A DNA stretch of 64,000 nucleotides, from NCBI GenBank assembly GCA_036924085.1, contig JAVGWX010000013.1, forward strand, positions 66,004,157 to 66,068,156. Direction: 5' to 3'. The stretch is from Ariolimax columbianus. Taxonomy: Eukaryota > Mollusca > Gastropoda > Stylommatophora > Arionidae. Made by a program: the position numbers and the translations under genes. Positions 22,374 through 32,570 of the stretch are shown here, piece by piece. Every line of letters begins with the position of its first letter. Positions within the stretch are counted from its first letter, which is position 1. The notes beneath the pieces were generated by a model, which had not been told where the DNA came from, searched no databases, and was given only the letters and a program-made list of their open reading frames with translations.

Positions 22374-22560
22374 ATGGTGGGTGTGATACGGAACACGTCC
22401 CTAGTTGATCAGCGATCGGTGATTCGGTTTCTAACAGCTGAAGGATGTCGACCAGTTGACATTCATTGCAGAATGCAGACAGTGTATTGTGACAAAAGTG
22501 TGTTGAAGACAACAGTGAAGTACTGGACAACGATGTTTAAAGAAGGACGTAAGTTAACGC
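22374..22560 (+). pseudogene. Mariner-like transposase N-terminus (left arm)
   Basis: Begins MVGVIRNTSLVDQRSVIRFL and continues TAEGCRPVDIHCRMQTVY, then a KTTVKYWTTMFKEGR segment. This is the first helix-turn-helix of the mariner/SETMAR-like DNA-binding region (family pattern RxVIRFLxxEGxxPxxIHxRM then KxxVxxWxxxFKxGR). It ends at the palindrome centre. No second HTH and no DDE/D catalytic core. Confidence 0.75.
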
Positions 22561-22800
22561 AACAATATGCGCCTGACCTGGTCTCAGTAGATCTTTCGTT
22601 AACTCACGTCTTTCTGGCAACATCGTTGTCCAGTTCGTCATTTTTGTTTTCAACACACTTTTGTCACCATACACTGCCTGCATTCTGTAATGAATGTCAA
22701 CTGGTCGACGTCCTTCTGCAGTTAGAAACCGAATCACCGTTCGCTGATCAACTCAAGACGGATTCCGAACCTAACCCGCCATGTTTTCAACGGTCTGCTG
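22557..22800 (-). pseudogene. Mariner-like transposase N-terminus (right arm)
   Basis: Inverted partner of the left arm. The minus frame (stop-free at 22537-22737) includes MIRFLTAEGRRPVDIHYRMQ and MTNWTTMLPERRELTKD, then LLRPGQAHIV, which is the PRPGQAH segment that follows the first HTH in this family. It reaches slightly further into the protein than the left arm. Catalytic region absent. Confidence 0.75.
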
Positions 22801-23019
22801 AGGAAACTATGAGTCAGAGGACAGTGACATTTTGCAAACTTGACGGTTAGTATGGGCTATTTACATCAGAATTGAAGTGATCATGGACGTCGTACATATT
22901 TTCACATGTTGCAGTTTGGTCCGGTTTCATTTGAACACGCCTCGAACTTTAAAAATCATTTCAACCATTGTCATTCTTACTGAATATTGCTCCCGATGAA
23001 GATTATTTGGCTGTAACGT

Positions 23020-23190
23020 TGTTGTTGTTGAATGTCCACGATGAGTGTGTGATCCTGAAATAGGCGACAGCTGACGGGTCGCATTAGATGTCCTCACATT
23101 TCTAGCGTGCTGATGTAGTTAAACGAGGATCCTCCGGGCGATTGCGCTATACTTGCCTTCATTCGCGAGTCATTTACTACTACAGGGATC
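23020..23190 (-). mobile_element. Family C 3' part with GTT tail
   Basis: Starts with the complement of the AAC tail (GTTGTTGTTGTTGAATG), then CACGATGAGTGTGTGATCC, CAGCTGACGGGTCGCATTAG and TTACTACTACAGGGATCAT. Truncated after that block. Confidence 0.75.
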
Positions 23191-23519
23191 ATCTATATTG
23201 AGCATCCATACACTTTTGAAACTGGTTCAGCTACGATGGATGTTACATGATGTTGGCATGTCAGATAAGCGCATCTTCAATAATTTGTTTTACGGTGAGC
23301 TTAAAATAGGGAGGGCGGAAGAAACGCTACACAGACTCCCTGAAAGTGTTTCTGAAATGCTACAATATTGATGACGCCTCCTGAGAGATGCTTGTACAAG
23401 ACCGTACCACATGGCGAGCCTGCATCGCCGAAGGTGCTCAGATCGCAGATAATATATCCGTCGTGGAGATTAAGCGAAAGTCTGCTTCCAGAAAAAAAAT
23501 ACTCATGCCGGCTCCTCAC

Positions 23520-23930
23520 ATGTATACAGGGTTACCCTTTCCTCTTCGATCCCTTCTCCTTAGCCACTTATCCGTGTTGCAGTCTTACTTCTTCTTTGCG
23601 TTCTGGATCTTTCGGTCATGCTATATCTGCAGGCCAGTCGACATGATGAAGTCTGTAGTCTTCAGCAGGTCGGAGCGTCTGCCCCGCAGCTTTTGTCTCA
23701 GCTCCGCACCCTTTGGCCAGGTCTGGCATCTCATTTCCCTAGAGGTTGGGCATTCCTGTAGAATATGTTCAGGGTTCTGGCATCCTTGCAGTCTGTTATT
23801 CAGGATCCCCATGTAGAGGCGAAGAAGGGTCTTGGCGGCTCTAGGTCGCTGGCTCTGACGCCGGCTATCATCTTTGTGTCGCTGACCACTACAGCTCATA
23901 CACTGCTCACCATCTTGATATTGTATTTAA
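23520..23930 (-). mobile_element. SINE-B copy split by a LINE insertion
   Basis: Two SINE-B pieces in one orientation, 23520-23585 (CTCTTCGATCCCTTCTCCTT) and 23786-23930 (TATTCAGGATCCCCATGTAG onward to the 5' head), are contiguous in the consensus but separated by 200 bp of LINE sequence. The 9-mer TTGCAGTCT is present on both sides of the insert and once at this point in related copies (as TTGCAGCCT), which marks a target-site duplication. Confidence 0.85.
23586..23785 (-). mobile_element. 5'-truncated LINE 3' end inserted in SINE-B
   Basis: The minus-strand peptide contains CQNPEHILQECPTSREMRCQ, part of a CxCG...H...C-type C-terminal knuckle, then GAELRQKLRGRRSDLLKTTD and FIMSTGLQI before the stop. 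The 3' tail on the minus strand ends AACGCAAAGAAGAAGTA. The same C-terminus occurs at 33930-34465 and 49795-50195. Flanked by TTGCAGTCT at 23577-23585 and 23786-23794, so this is a complete insertion of a heavily 5'-truncated copy. Confidence 0.88.
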
Positions 23931-24900
23931 CCTCCGATGAAAAAAATATCACCCAGGTTTTGAACACATATCCTCGTGGTAAAAAGACCACTATCCACGT
24001 CTCTCCACAAACTTTCTTCACTTCGGACAACAACAAGACCAATATTGAAACAACTCTTTACAACCCATATCCCATGAATTTCCATTTTGCAGATTCATAT
24101 GACGTAGACCGCAAAGACGTCACGTGATCAGAATTCAGGCCCAATTAGGCAATGTCTGATTTCACGTGATTCAGCAAGTGAAACGGGCTGAGAAATAAGG
24201 CCAAAAATGACATGCACGCCTGGTTTGCCCTCAAGTGGATGTTGTCTCTCAATTTTTTAAAAAAAAACGTCTCTTTTTCCTGCAAACTGAAAAGAAGAGG
24301 TTGTCACGACAAACGAAGAAGGAAACTTAATGACTGTTTCATTAAATATGCCAGAGAAGACACTGACATAACTATTAATCTTGGAAACTGAATAATACTG
24401 TTCAACGTATCGTATATCGATAGCAAGGTTGTCTTTATCCATTCAAATGAACATATTTCTATATTCCTTTTATTTATTCTAGCTGCAGACATTAATCAGT
24501 ACGCGATAATCTACCTCGGGCGGGAGTATCAGACGAGCTTTTTAGAATAAGTTCGGTTGGTTGGGTCTGGTAAATGGCGGTGTTTTGGATAGCGTACAGG
24601 GGTAAGCGTTTGAAAACTCAAAGCAGATCATTAATTATTCGCCCGTTGACATTATGAACTTCTTGCTGTCAAAATCGAAAAGGTATCCATCACTCGGTCA
24701 AGAAATCACAAGACTGTGAATTGAGAATTGGTGGATTCTTTACTTGGATCGTAGATGTACTTAATGGCTCGATATGACCCATTGCAAGAGTAATTGGTTC
24801 GTTTAATACACACGTATGGGGTACGGGTTTGAATGTTCCTTGTGGTTTATGGAACGCCGTTTTATGTTTTGTAGTTAAGGACGTGAATGTGTCGCATTCT
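23931..24900. other. No gene recognised
   Basis: Unique-looking sequence with small frames on both strands (24257-24492 minus, 24690-24965 minus). No domain or splice structure that I can defend. Confidence 0.45.
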
Positions 24901-25760
24901 TTGTGGTTTTCTTTAGCCTGATCATCATCTTCTTCTTTTTCTTTTTCATATGTTTCTTCTTCCACTTATTTTTGTACCCTGATCTTATTCTTCTTCTTTT
25001 TCTTCTTCTTCTTTTTTCTTTTTTTTTCTTCTTCTTTCAAATATTGTTGCATTCTTTGATCATCTTCTTCTTCTTCCTCTTCTTCTTCTGCTTCGTCTAC
25101 TTCTACTTCTTCGTCTTCTTTTGTTTCTTCTTCTTTTTCTTCTTCTTCTGCTTCTTCTACATCTTCTTTTTTGTCTAGTTCTTTTTCTTCTTTTTCTTTT
25201 TCTTCTTCTTTTTCTTCTCCTTCTTCTTCTACTTCTTCTTTTTCTATTTCTTCTTCTTTTGTATCTTTTTCGTCTTCTTCTAAATCTTCTTCTTCTTCTT
25301 CTTCTTCTTCTTCGTGTTCTTCTTATTCTTCTTCTTCGCATTCTTCCTCATCTTCTGCTCATTGTTGTTCTCCTTTATATGTCTTCATCTTATTTTTATT
25401 GTTCTTCGTTTTGCTCTTCCTCATCATGATCTTCTGCTTCTTCTTCTGCTGCATCTTCCACATGTTTGTACTTCATCTTCACCTTCTTCTTTTTTGGCTT
25501 TTTTCTTGCTTTTCTTTAACATCTTCATCTTCTTTTCTTCTCGTGTTCTTTTTTTCTTGCCGTTTTTCTTCTTGTTCATCCTGTTTTTCTTATTCTTCAT
25601 CCTCTTTTTCGTAGTTTCTATTTTCTTATACTTCTTACTTTTACTTTTTCTTCTTTCTTCCTCTTCTCCTTCTCTCTCATTCTTCTTCTTCTCATTCTGC
25701 TTCTTCTTCCTCTACATCTTCGTTTTTCTCTTTCTTCTTAGTTTTGTATTTTCTTTCCTA
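24901..25760. repeat. CTT-rich pyrimidine tract (complement of GAA)
   Basis: About 850 bp dominated by TTC/CTT with interspersed TTTT, GCT and CAT. Several long frames (25121-25429, 25171-25614, start of 25314-26342) encode only Ser/Phe/Leu and are compositional. Confidence 0.9.
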
Positions 25761-26325
25761 TCGTTCTTCTTCATTCGGTTTCTCTATATTCTTCTTCATT
25801 CGGTTTCTCTATATTCTTCTTCATTCGGTTTCTCTATATTCTTCTTCATTCGGTTTCTCTATATTCTTCTTCATTCGGTTTCTCTATATTCTTCTTCATT
25901 CGGTTTCTCTATATTCTTCTTCATTCGGTTTCTCTATATTCTTCTTCATTCGGTTTCTCTATTTTCTTCTTCATTCGGTTTCTCTATATTCTTCTTCCTT
26001 CGGTTTCTCTATATTCTTCTTCATTCGGTTTCTCTATATTCTTCTTCATTCGGTTATCTATATTCTTCTTCATTCGGTTTCTCTATATTCTTCTTCATTC
26101 GGTTTCTCTATATTCTTCTTCATTCGGTTTCTCTATATTCTTCTTCATTCATTTCTCTATATTCTTCTTCATTCGGTTTCTCTATATTCTTCTTTATTCG
26201 GTTTCTCTATATTCTTCTTCATTCGGTTTCTCTATATTCTTCTTCATTCGGTTTCTCTATATTCTTCTTCATTCGGTTTCTCTATATTCTTCTTCATTCG
26301 GTTTCTCTATATTCTTCTTCTTCAT
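25761..26325. repeat. 25-bp satellite (CTTCATTCGGTTTCTCTATA type)
   Basis: About 22 units of TTCTTCTTCATTCGGTTTCTCTATA split as TTCTTCTTCA plus TTCGGTTTCTCTATA. Occasional variants are CTTCCTTCGG, a missing CGG near 26150, and ATTTTC for ATATTC. It grows directly out of the pyrimidine tract. The 342- and 221-codon frames are periodic artefacts. Confidence 0.93.
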
Positions 26326-26789
26326 ATTTATGCTCTCCCTAGTCTTTCTCATTCTTTAATTATTGTTTTTCTTTTCATCATCTTCTACTTGTTATTCTTC
26401 GCCTTCTGATGTTGCAGGAGGTACAGCCACTTTCATCATAAAATACGATTCACTTTCTGGTAGCAGGTAACCGCTGCTCTTTTATAATCTGAATTGTTCT
26501 GAAGAAGGTGTGCTGGAGTGCTCTTCGCTGAGGTGCAAAAGTTAGTTGTCTTTCCACTTGTGTTTTTTAGCGTCGTGGGGAGCTTAACTCGTTTATCCTG
26601 CGCCAAGTGCGTTGCGTCGGTCAATGTTAGCCCTTGTCACTGCACAATCACTCGAATGTCATCTATCCACCTACCTCGCTTCCGCCCCCTTGCCCTGTAG
26701 CCAGTTCTACCAGCGCTGTAAGGCCCACTAGAGGTGTGATGTGGCCAGCATTATTCTGGACTCCTTTCGCAGATTAATTCGGCAGTCAT
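26326..26789. other. No gene recognised
   Basis: Short unique region. Frames at 26436-26624 (minus) and 26518-26700 (plus) overlap and show nothing known. Confidence 0.4.
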
Positions 26790-27120
26790 TTTTTTAGCTG
26801 GTTAGGCCCCATGTGTCTTTAGCTGGCTAGGCCCCAGGTGTCTTTAGCTGGTTAGGCCCCAGGTGTCTTTAGCTGGTTAGGCCCCATGTGTCTTTAGCTG
26901 GTTATACCCCAGGTGTCTTTAGCTGGTTATGCCCCAGGTGTCTTTAGCTGGTTAGGCCCCAGTTGTCTTTAGCTGGTTAGGCCCCAGGTTTTTTTTAGCT
27001 GGTTAGGCCCTAGGTGTCTTTAGCTGGTTAGGCCCCAGATGTCTTTAGCTGGTTAGGCCCCAGGTGTCTTTAGCTGGTTAGGCCCCAGGTGTCTTTAGCT
27101 GGTTAGGCCCCAGATGTCTT
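26790..27120. repeat. 25-bp satellite (TTAGCTGGTTAGGCCCCAGG type)
   Basis: About 13 units with a TGTCT spacer between them. One unit has a T-run (near 26990), two have TTATACCCC/TTATGCCCC. Confidence 0.92.
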
Positions 27121-27212
27121 TTCTGTGCTTGTCAAGAGTTAAACATTATATATTGAATACTTGGAATCCTGGTATTCTTCTGTTGCTTCTTCTTATTATT
27201 ATTCTTCTTTCA

Positions 27213-27860
27213 CTTCTTCTTAGTTCTCAATCTCCAGCTACCAGGCCATGAAAAGGGCTTTGCAAGTTGCAGAATGTAGTCCAGAGAGCTGAATGCGTTG
27301 TGTCGTGGTTTACAGCTTCACTGCTATATTTTTCCCTTTGAGTCTGACACATCCGACTTCAGCGGGCATTTTTGGCTACCGGGTTATCATTACCTCTTCG
27401 ATCCCTTCTCCTTAGCCAGTCTGCCCTGCTGTAGCCTGTTATCCAGGATCCTCGCGTGGAGGTGTAGAAGGGTCTTGGCATCTCTTGTTCACTGCCCCTG
27501 ACGCTAGCAGTCAGATATAGGTCGCTGGCCCTGACGCTAGCATTGAGCTATAGGTCGCTGGCCCTGATGCTAGCATTCATATATGGGTCGCTGGCCGTGA
27601 CGCTAGAATTCAGCTATGTATAGCTGGGCCTGACGCTAGCAGTCAGCTCTGGTTCGCTCTCCCTGACGCTAGCAGTCAGCTCTGGTTCGCTGGCCCTGAC
27701 GCTAGCAACCAGCTATAGACCGCTGGCCCTGACGCTAGCAGCCAGCTATAGACCGCTGGCCCTGACGCTAGCAACCAGCTCTATGCCGCTTACCGCTGCA
27801 GCTCATGTGCTGCTCAGCGTTGTGATCCCAATAGCAGGAGTTTGAGAACGAACGACGAAA
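27213..27860 (-). mobile_element. SINE-B with internally amplified 33-bp segment
   Basis: The left part is the SINE-B 3' half in reverse (TTCTCAATCTCCAGCTACCA, GGTTTACAGCTTCACTGC, the core complement near 27350). The right end is the 5' head (GCTGCAGCTCATGTGCTGCT). Between them, 27490-27790 holds about nine copies of a 33-bp unit with GGTCGCTGGCCCTGACGCTA, present about twice in ordinary copies. The array therefore grew inside one SINE. Confidence 0.88.
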
Positions 27861-28545
27861 AAGAAGATCCTCCTTAATATTTTCGTTTTTGTGGGTTTCT
27901 GTCCCAGACGAAGAATTTTTGACCATAATGTAGATATCAAATTACGTTTGTTTCTACTTCGTGATATCTATTGCTACTAACCAAAACTACGAAGTACTCT
28001 CGTCTCAAAGATGTGAATCCGTACCCCGGTCTCCCTGCCAACATCTCACAGGACCATCTTGCTAAAAATAGACGACGCATTTTAGTTTCCGGGCTGCCAC
28101 CAGCTAAACTGATAACCCGTCTTGATAAACCGACCGATGAATCATTGCAACTCCTCGCACAGGTGCTTTGTAGTGGGCAACGTAATCTCAACCAAGTGGG
28201 ATCCACAAGGTCCGTTCTGCGCTGATAAGCTGCGTAGGCTCAGATTTCTTCTAGCTAATCTTACAGATGTGTGCAACGTGCCGAACGCTTCTGCCTGATT
28301 TTTTTGTCCCGTTTTGTTATCAAATACTTCATTTGTTATCACCAGAGATTTTTCTTAGCGGCGTCTAAGATCTGGAGGCTGTTATTTGCACATTTTTGGG
28401 GTCTGTTCTGGTAGTCCGTGTATTCTGCTGGTCTGTGTTTGTCTTTAGACGTGGTCTTTGCAAAGACACCTTAAGTGATAAGGACTTTTGGACACGGTTT
28501 TAGTTAAAAACACTGCTTTTAACACTGTTGCGTGGATCGTTGTTA
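27861..28545. other. Unrecognised stretch with one protein-like frame
   Basis: The plus frame at 27971-28225 (84 codons) has balanced composition, including NPYPGLPANISQDHLAKNRR and DESLQLLAQVLCSGQ. It could be an exon or a piece of a transposon gag-like ORF. I do not recognise it and see no convincing splice sites. Confidence 0.3.
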
Positions 28546-28549
28546 GACG

Positions 28550-28632
28550 GGGTTTGTCTGATACGTGTATTGGTAGAGCTTTTGTTTACCACGGAATGGT
28601 TGTGGGTTCAACTTCCACGAACACCGGCTCCA
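28550..28632 (+). mobile_element. tRNA-like SINE head or tRNA pseudogene
   Basis: A-box-like ATTGGTAGAGC near 28569 and B-box-like GGGTTCAACTTCCAC near 28605, with T-stem pairing GTGG/CCAC. No full cloverleaf, because the acceptor stem does not pair. Probably a tRNA-derived retroposon head. Confidence 0.45.
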
Positions 28633-28732
28633 GTTGATCCAGTTGTAAATGGGTACCTGACATACGATAAAGAAAATAATAGGCAGCGAGGACAGAAGCT
28701 GACCACCCTACCTTATACACGATGTGGCTTAG

Positions 28733-28905
28733 TATACTGAAGTCTCTAACAGCTTCACCATCTAGCAGTAGTGTAACTACTATGGGACAAACCTTGACTT
28801 AGTATACTGAAGTCTCTAATAGCTTCACCATCTGGCAGTAGTGTAACTACTATGGGACAATCCTTGACTAAGTATACTGAAGTCTATAACAATGTTCTTG
28901 CTTTA
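28733..28905. repeat. About 70-bp direct duplication
   Basis: CTTAGTATACTGAAGTCTCT, CAGCTTCACCATCT and GTGTAACTACTATGGGACAA occur twice in tandem. A third, partial and diverged copy follows. Confidence 0.85.
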
Positions 28906-29094
28906 ATGTAGTTTAACGACTTTAGGACAAACCTTGACTGTACTTTGTACGACAGTGCACCAGAGCTTCCGGGGAACGAAAAAGGATCAAAGAATAGTTA
29001 CACTTTAAAACGGCCAAGCTTTTGATAACACGCGACTAAATATAATCGAGCATAAAGCCAACTACCTCATCATGTAGAAATATTAAGCCACAAT

Positions 29095-29385
29095 AACTTA
29101 ACAATAATAATAACAACAATAATAGTGACAGTAATAATAATAACATTAATAGTATTAACACTAGCAGTAATCATAACAATAACAAGAATAATAATACAAA
29201 TTAAAATAGTAATAACAAAAGCAATGTTAATAATAATAACAATAATCGCAATAACAATAATAATAATATTTATAATTCTGAACATTTCAATAATAATAAT
29301 ATTAATTATTACAATTATGCTAATGGTAGCAAAAGTAATATTAACAATAATAGTAGCACCAATAATAACAATTAAATTAATAATT
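29095..29385. repeat. AAT/AAC simple-sequence region
   Basis: Imperfect ATAATAATAACAATAA-type low-complexity run. The isoleucine-rich frames on both strands are compositional. Confidence 0.9.
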
Positions 29386-29884
29386 CAAGATCTCACTTCC
29401 CAATTTCGCGTCTAATGATGTTGCCATCATTGCATGCGTGATTCATATGCGGTAGAGTTTGCCGTGCCTGGATTGGGCTTTACAGTCATACAAGATCACA
29501 TGTCCCCGCATATCTCATGTTGTTATCATCTTCGCTTGCGATGGGGAGCTATTATTATTTCTATTTTTTTTTCAACACATTTCTTTTTGATTTCCACCGG
29601 TCCAAATCCAAGCAAACTAATTAAGGATTTTTAAGTTTTCTACGGCGAGGATTATGGAAATTGATAATATGAGGGTGCGCTAAGGCTCAAGTTGTAACTG
29701 GGACATCCAACGGGCAGAATTATCGGCTTAAGAACGTTTATTCTGGCTGGAGTGAAAAAAGATGAAGAAAAATAAGTTGAAATGGGTAAAGTTGGTCCCA
29801 TCGCGACCACTGCCGAGGAAGATGACGTGTTAGAACCTTCATTCAACTAAGAAGCCACATATTTTTTAGGTGAGATAGCCAGTT
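29386..29884. other. No gene recognised
   Basis: Unique-looking sequence with no supported feature. Confidence 0.45.
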
Positions 29885-30022
29885 CCCTTCCCGGTGCCTT
29901 TTTCCTTCCCTAGCCGTGAGACAGGTGCCCATTTACTACTCAAGTGACTGGAGGTGCTGATAGCTGAGTAGAACTCCATCATTTGTCATTAAAAGGTAGT
30001 GCTCTACCACTGCACTAATATG
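29885..30022 (-). mobile_element. tRNA-Lys-like SINE
   Basis: On the minus strand: TTAGTGCAGTGGTAGAGCAC (A-box region), then a seven-base loop CTTTTAA (anticodon TTT), then GATGGAGTTCTACTC where a B-box should lie (degraded). The body AGCACCTCCAGTCACTTGAG and GGGCACCTGTCTCACGG follows. It belongs to none of families A to D. No tail or target duplication was seen. Confidence 0.65.
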
Positions 30023-30108
30023 CCGAACAAGAAGAAAAAGAAGAAGAAGAAAAGATACGAAGAAGAAGAAAATATAAGAAGAAAAAGAATAAGAAAAGAT
30101 ACAAAGAA
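30023..30108. repeat. GAA-rich microsatellite
   Basis: AAGAAGAAGAAAAG-type tract between the Lys-like SINE and a SINE-B fragment. Confidence 0.85.
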
Positions 30109-30111
30109 GAA

Positions 30112-30262
30112 GAAGGAGATCTACCGAAGATGGATGTGTCGGACAGAAAGGTGCAACTATCGAAGTCAAGCTGTAAACTAGCGACACAACCCATTCCGTT
30201 CTCCGGACAACATTCTACTACTTGTAAAGACCTGCTCATGGCTTGGTAGCGAAAAACTTAAT
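30112..30262 (+). mobile_element. SINE-B 3' fragment
   Basis: Starts just 5' of the core remnant (GATGGATGTGTCGGACAGAA), continues AAGCTGTAAACTAGCGACAC, and ends GCTTGGTAGCGAAAAACTTA followed by AAGAAAGAAAGGAAGAAG. Confidence 0.7.
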
Positions 30263-30539
30263 ACGAATGAAAAAGAAAGAAAGGAAGAAGACAGAATAAA
30301 AGAAGAAGAAGAAACGTAGTAACAGAATAAAAAGAGGAAAAGAAGAAGATACACTGGGACATCGGTGGATATTTCTCCAATAATAAGACAAGAAATCCTA
30401 GATTCATTACGAAATGGGTTGTCAACACCTTGGGAGGGGACAAATATGCATCCGGAACGTGTCTTGGAGGACCGTGTCTCAAACTCGCGACCTGTGTGAT
30501 ACTAGCGGCCCGTTCAGAATTGATCAATAACCTTTACCT
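30263..30539. other. GAA-type tail remnants and unique sequence
   Basis: GAAGAAG remnants occur to about 30350. The rest is unrecognised. It leads into the LINE fragment. Confidence 0.5.
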
Positions 30540-30950
30540 TTCGTGGGAATTGTTTATGGCTGCGAATCATGGACGATTACCAAAACTTCCAGACAAAGAA
30601 TTGAATCATTCGAGTCAAAATGTTACAGAAAGGTCCTCAGAATACACAAGACAGAGAAAAAGACAAATGTAGACATTCGGCAAGAGTTGAGAAAACAGGA
30701 GAACTGGTTTATCAATTCCAATTTGGCTAGAAAATGCAAATACTTTGGTCACATCACGAGACACAATGGCCTCGAGAGAACAGTGATGGAAGATATGGTG
30801 CCAGGCAAAAGAGGAAGAAGACGATGGCATCAAGATATCCAGAAATGCCTGGGTATGACTGTGGCTGAGGCTGGAGTTCTGGCAAGGGAACGAGCTTCTT
30901 TAAGGCAAACTGTGATGGAAGCGACGTTCTATAAGGGACATGCTACATGA
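30540..30950 (+). pseudogene. LINE reverse transcriptase C-terminus (RTE-like)
   Basis: A 135-codon frame opens with MGIVYGCESWTITKTSRQRI, the Y(G/A)CE(S/T)W motif that follows the polymerase domain in RTE-like LINEs. It continues FESKCYRKVLRIHKTEKKT, LARKCKYFGHITRHNGLERT (GHxxR motif) and GKRGRRRWHQDIQKCLGMTV. It ends with a stop near 30950. No reverse transcriptase or endonuclease lies upstream, so the copy is 5'-truncated. The last 411 bp are free of stops, so it may be fairly recent. Confidence 0.85.
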
Positions 30951-31064
30951 TGATGGGCGTTGGTTAAAGTCTGGTAATTTTGTTCGTCATCTCCTTGTAA
31001 CAAGTGGTTCTAGTCGGCTGAAGGTCAGCCACTAATTATTGCTGCATACATTATTAGCAACACA
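30951..31064. other. LINE 3' flank
   Basis: Short sequence between the LINE stop and the 20-bp array. No tail was recognised. Confidence 0.4.
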
Positions 31065-31978
31065 ACAAGTCAATGTCAGCCACAACAAGCCAATGTCAGC
31101 CACAACAAGTCAATGTCACCACAACAAGCCAATGTCAGCCCCAACAAGCCAATGTCAGCGACAACAAGCCAATGTCAGCCACAACAAGCCAATGTCAGCC
31201 ACAACAAGCCAATGTCAGCGACAACAAGCCAATGTCAGCCACAACAAGTCAATGTCAGCCACAACAAGCCAATGTCAGCCACAACAAGTCAATGTCAGCC
31301 ACAACAAGCCAATGTCAGCCACAACAAGCCAATGTCAGCCACAACAAGCCAATGTCAGCCACAACAAGCCAATGTCAGCCACAACAAGTCAATGTCAGCC
31401 ACAACAAGCTAATGTCAGCCACAACAAGCCAATGTCAGCCACAACAAGCCAATGTCAGCCACAACAAGCCAATGTCAGCCACAACAAGCCAATGTCAGCC
31501 ACAACAAGCCAATGTCAGCCACAACAAGCCAATATCATCCACAACAAGCCCGTGTCAGCCACAACAAGCCAATGTCAGCCACAACAAGCCAATGTCAGCC
31601 ACAACAAGCCAATGTCAGCCATAACAAGCCAATATCAGCCACAACAAGCCAATGTCAGCCACAACAAGCCAATGTCAGCCACAACAAGCCAATGTCAGCC
31701 ACAACAAGCCAATGTCAGCCACAACAAGCCAATGTCAGCCACAACAAGCCAATGTCAGCCACAACAAGCCAATGTCAGCCACAACAAGCCAATGTCAGCG
31801 ACAACAAGCCAATGTCAGTCACAACAAGCCAATGTCAGCCACAACAAGCCAATGTCAGCCACAATAAGCCAATGTCAGCCACAACAAGCCAATGTCAGCC
31901 ACAACAAGCCAATGTCAGCCACAAGCCAATGTCAGCCACAACAAGCCAATGTCAGCCACAACAAGCCAATGTCAGCAG
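31065..31978. repeat. 20-bp satellite (CAATGTCAGCCACAACAAGC)
   Basis: About 45 units, mostly identical. Variants include CAAGTC for CAAGCC (mostly left part), GCGACAAC for GCCACAAC, and one unit shortened near 31920. Three overlapping plus frames stay open for up to 317 codons because 60 bp is a multiple of 3. They are rejected as genes. Confidence 0.95.
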
Positions 31979-32056
31979 GTTGTATTCTCTAGAGACGCAG
32001 CGTCAGTTCTCCAAGCCCTCAAGAAAGATAGGCTGCCAGAGTTTAACTATTAGTAT

Positions 32057-32570
32057 ACTTACTTACTTAGTCGCTCCTGTTCTACCGCGAGGTGTAGAGA
32101 TTTTCCAGAGAGAAAGCCACACTGCTTTATTCGCCGTCGTTTTCCTGGCCTCTTTCCAATCCAGCCCTCGATCACTTAGGGACAGTCGTATGTTGTCTTT
32201 CCAACGTACTTTGGGGCGTCCTGGGGGTCTGGGCCCTTGACTTTTTATCTCCCATGACCGCTTTGGTATCCGATCTTCTTCCATTCTACAGACATGGACA
32301 AACCAGTGTAGTTGGGACTGCTCCACTCGTGTCTGCAGGGGTTGAACTTCGAGATTGCTACGTATTGTCTGGTTACGGATCTTGTCCCTTTTCGTCACCT
32401 GAACCGCCTTTCTTAGATACCTCATTTCTGAAGTTTGTAGTTGTCTTTCTTGGTCTGAAGTCATTGCCCATGACTCACATCCATATGTCAGGACAGACAC
32501 TTAAGTCGAACGCCATACATCCATCTTTGTTGTCCTGCTTATTTCAACTCATAGTATACCGACACTAAAA
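32057..32570 (-). pseudogene. LINE C-terminus; parent of the 55-bp satellite
   Basis: The 145-codon minus frame opens with VLTYGCESWAMTSDQERQLQ, then SEMRYLRKAVQVTKRDKIRN, LHWFVHVCRMEEDRIPKRSW, a basic PRPPGRPKVRWKDNI, and ends ISTPRGRTGATK at the stop. This is the C-terminal region of an RTE-like LINE, distinct from the copies at 30540 and 37815. Upstream sequence to about 32570 continues the reading. After the stop the tail is TAAGTAAGTA. The last 40-50 bp, including the stop and tail, are nearly identical to each unit of the array at 58031-59404. Confidence 0.88.

Larger units (their letters stand above)
22208..22942. mobile_element. Mariner-like foldback: two inverted transposon 5' halves
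   Basis: The outer ends are inverted repeats: left CGAGGAGTGTTCAAACGAAA, right (on the complement) CGAGGCGTGTTCAAATGAAA, followed by ACCGGACCAAA in both. Inside, each arm carries the same untranslated leader and the start of the same transposase, reading toward the centre. The junction is near 22556, where the left arm's AAGTTAACG meets the right arm. Arms are about 345 and 385 bp, and no catalytic domain is present. A TA dinucleotide precedes the left end, as expected for mariner-type insertion. The right flank has AA instead, so the duplication is not confirmed. Confidence 0.8.

Noticed and set aside
25314..26409. 342-codon Phe/Ser/Leu frame
   Set aside because: Spans a CTT tract and a 25-bp array; low complexity only.
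31039..32240. Gln/Asn/Ser-rich 317-codon frame resembling a repeat protein
   Set aside because: Three overlapping frames read the same 20-residue periodic pattern; this is a 20-bp satellite.
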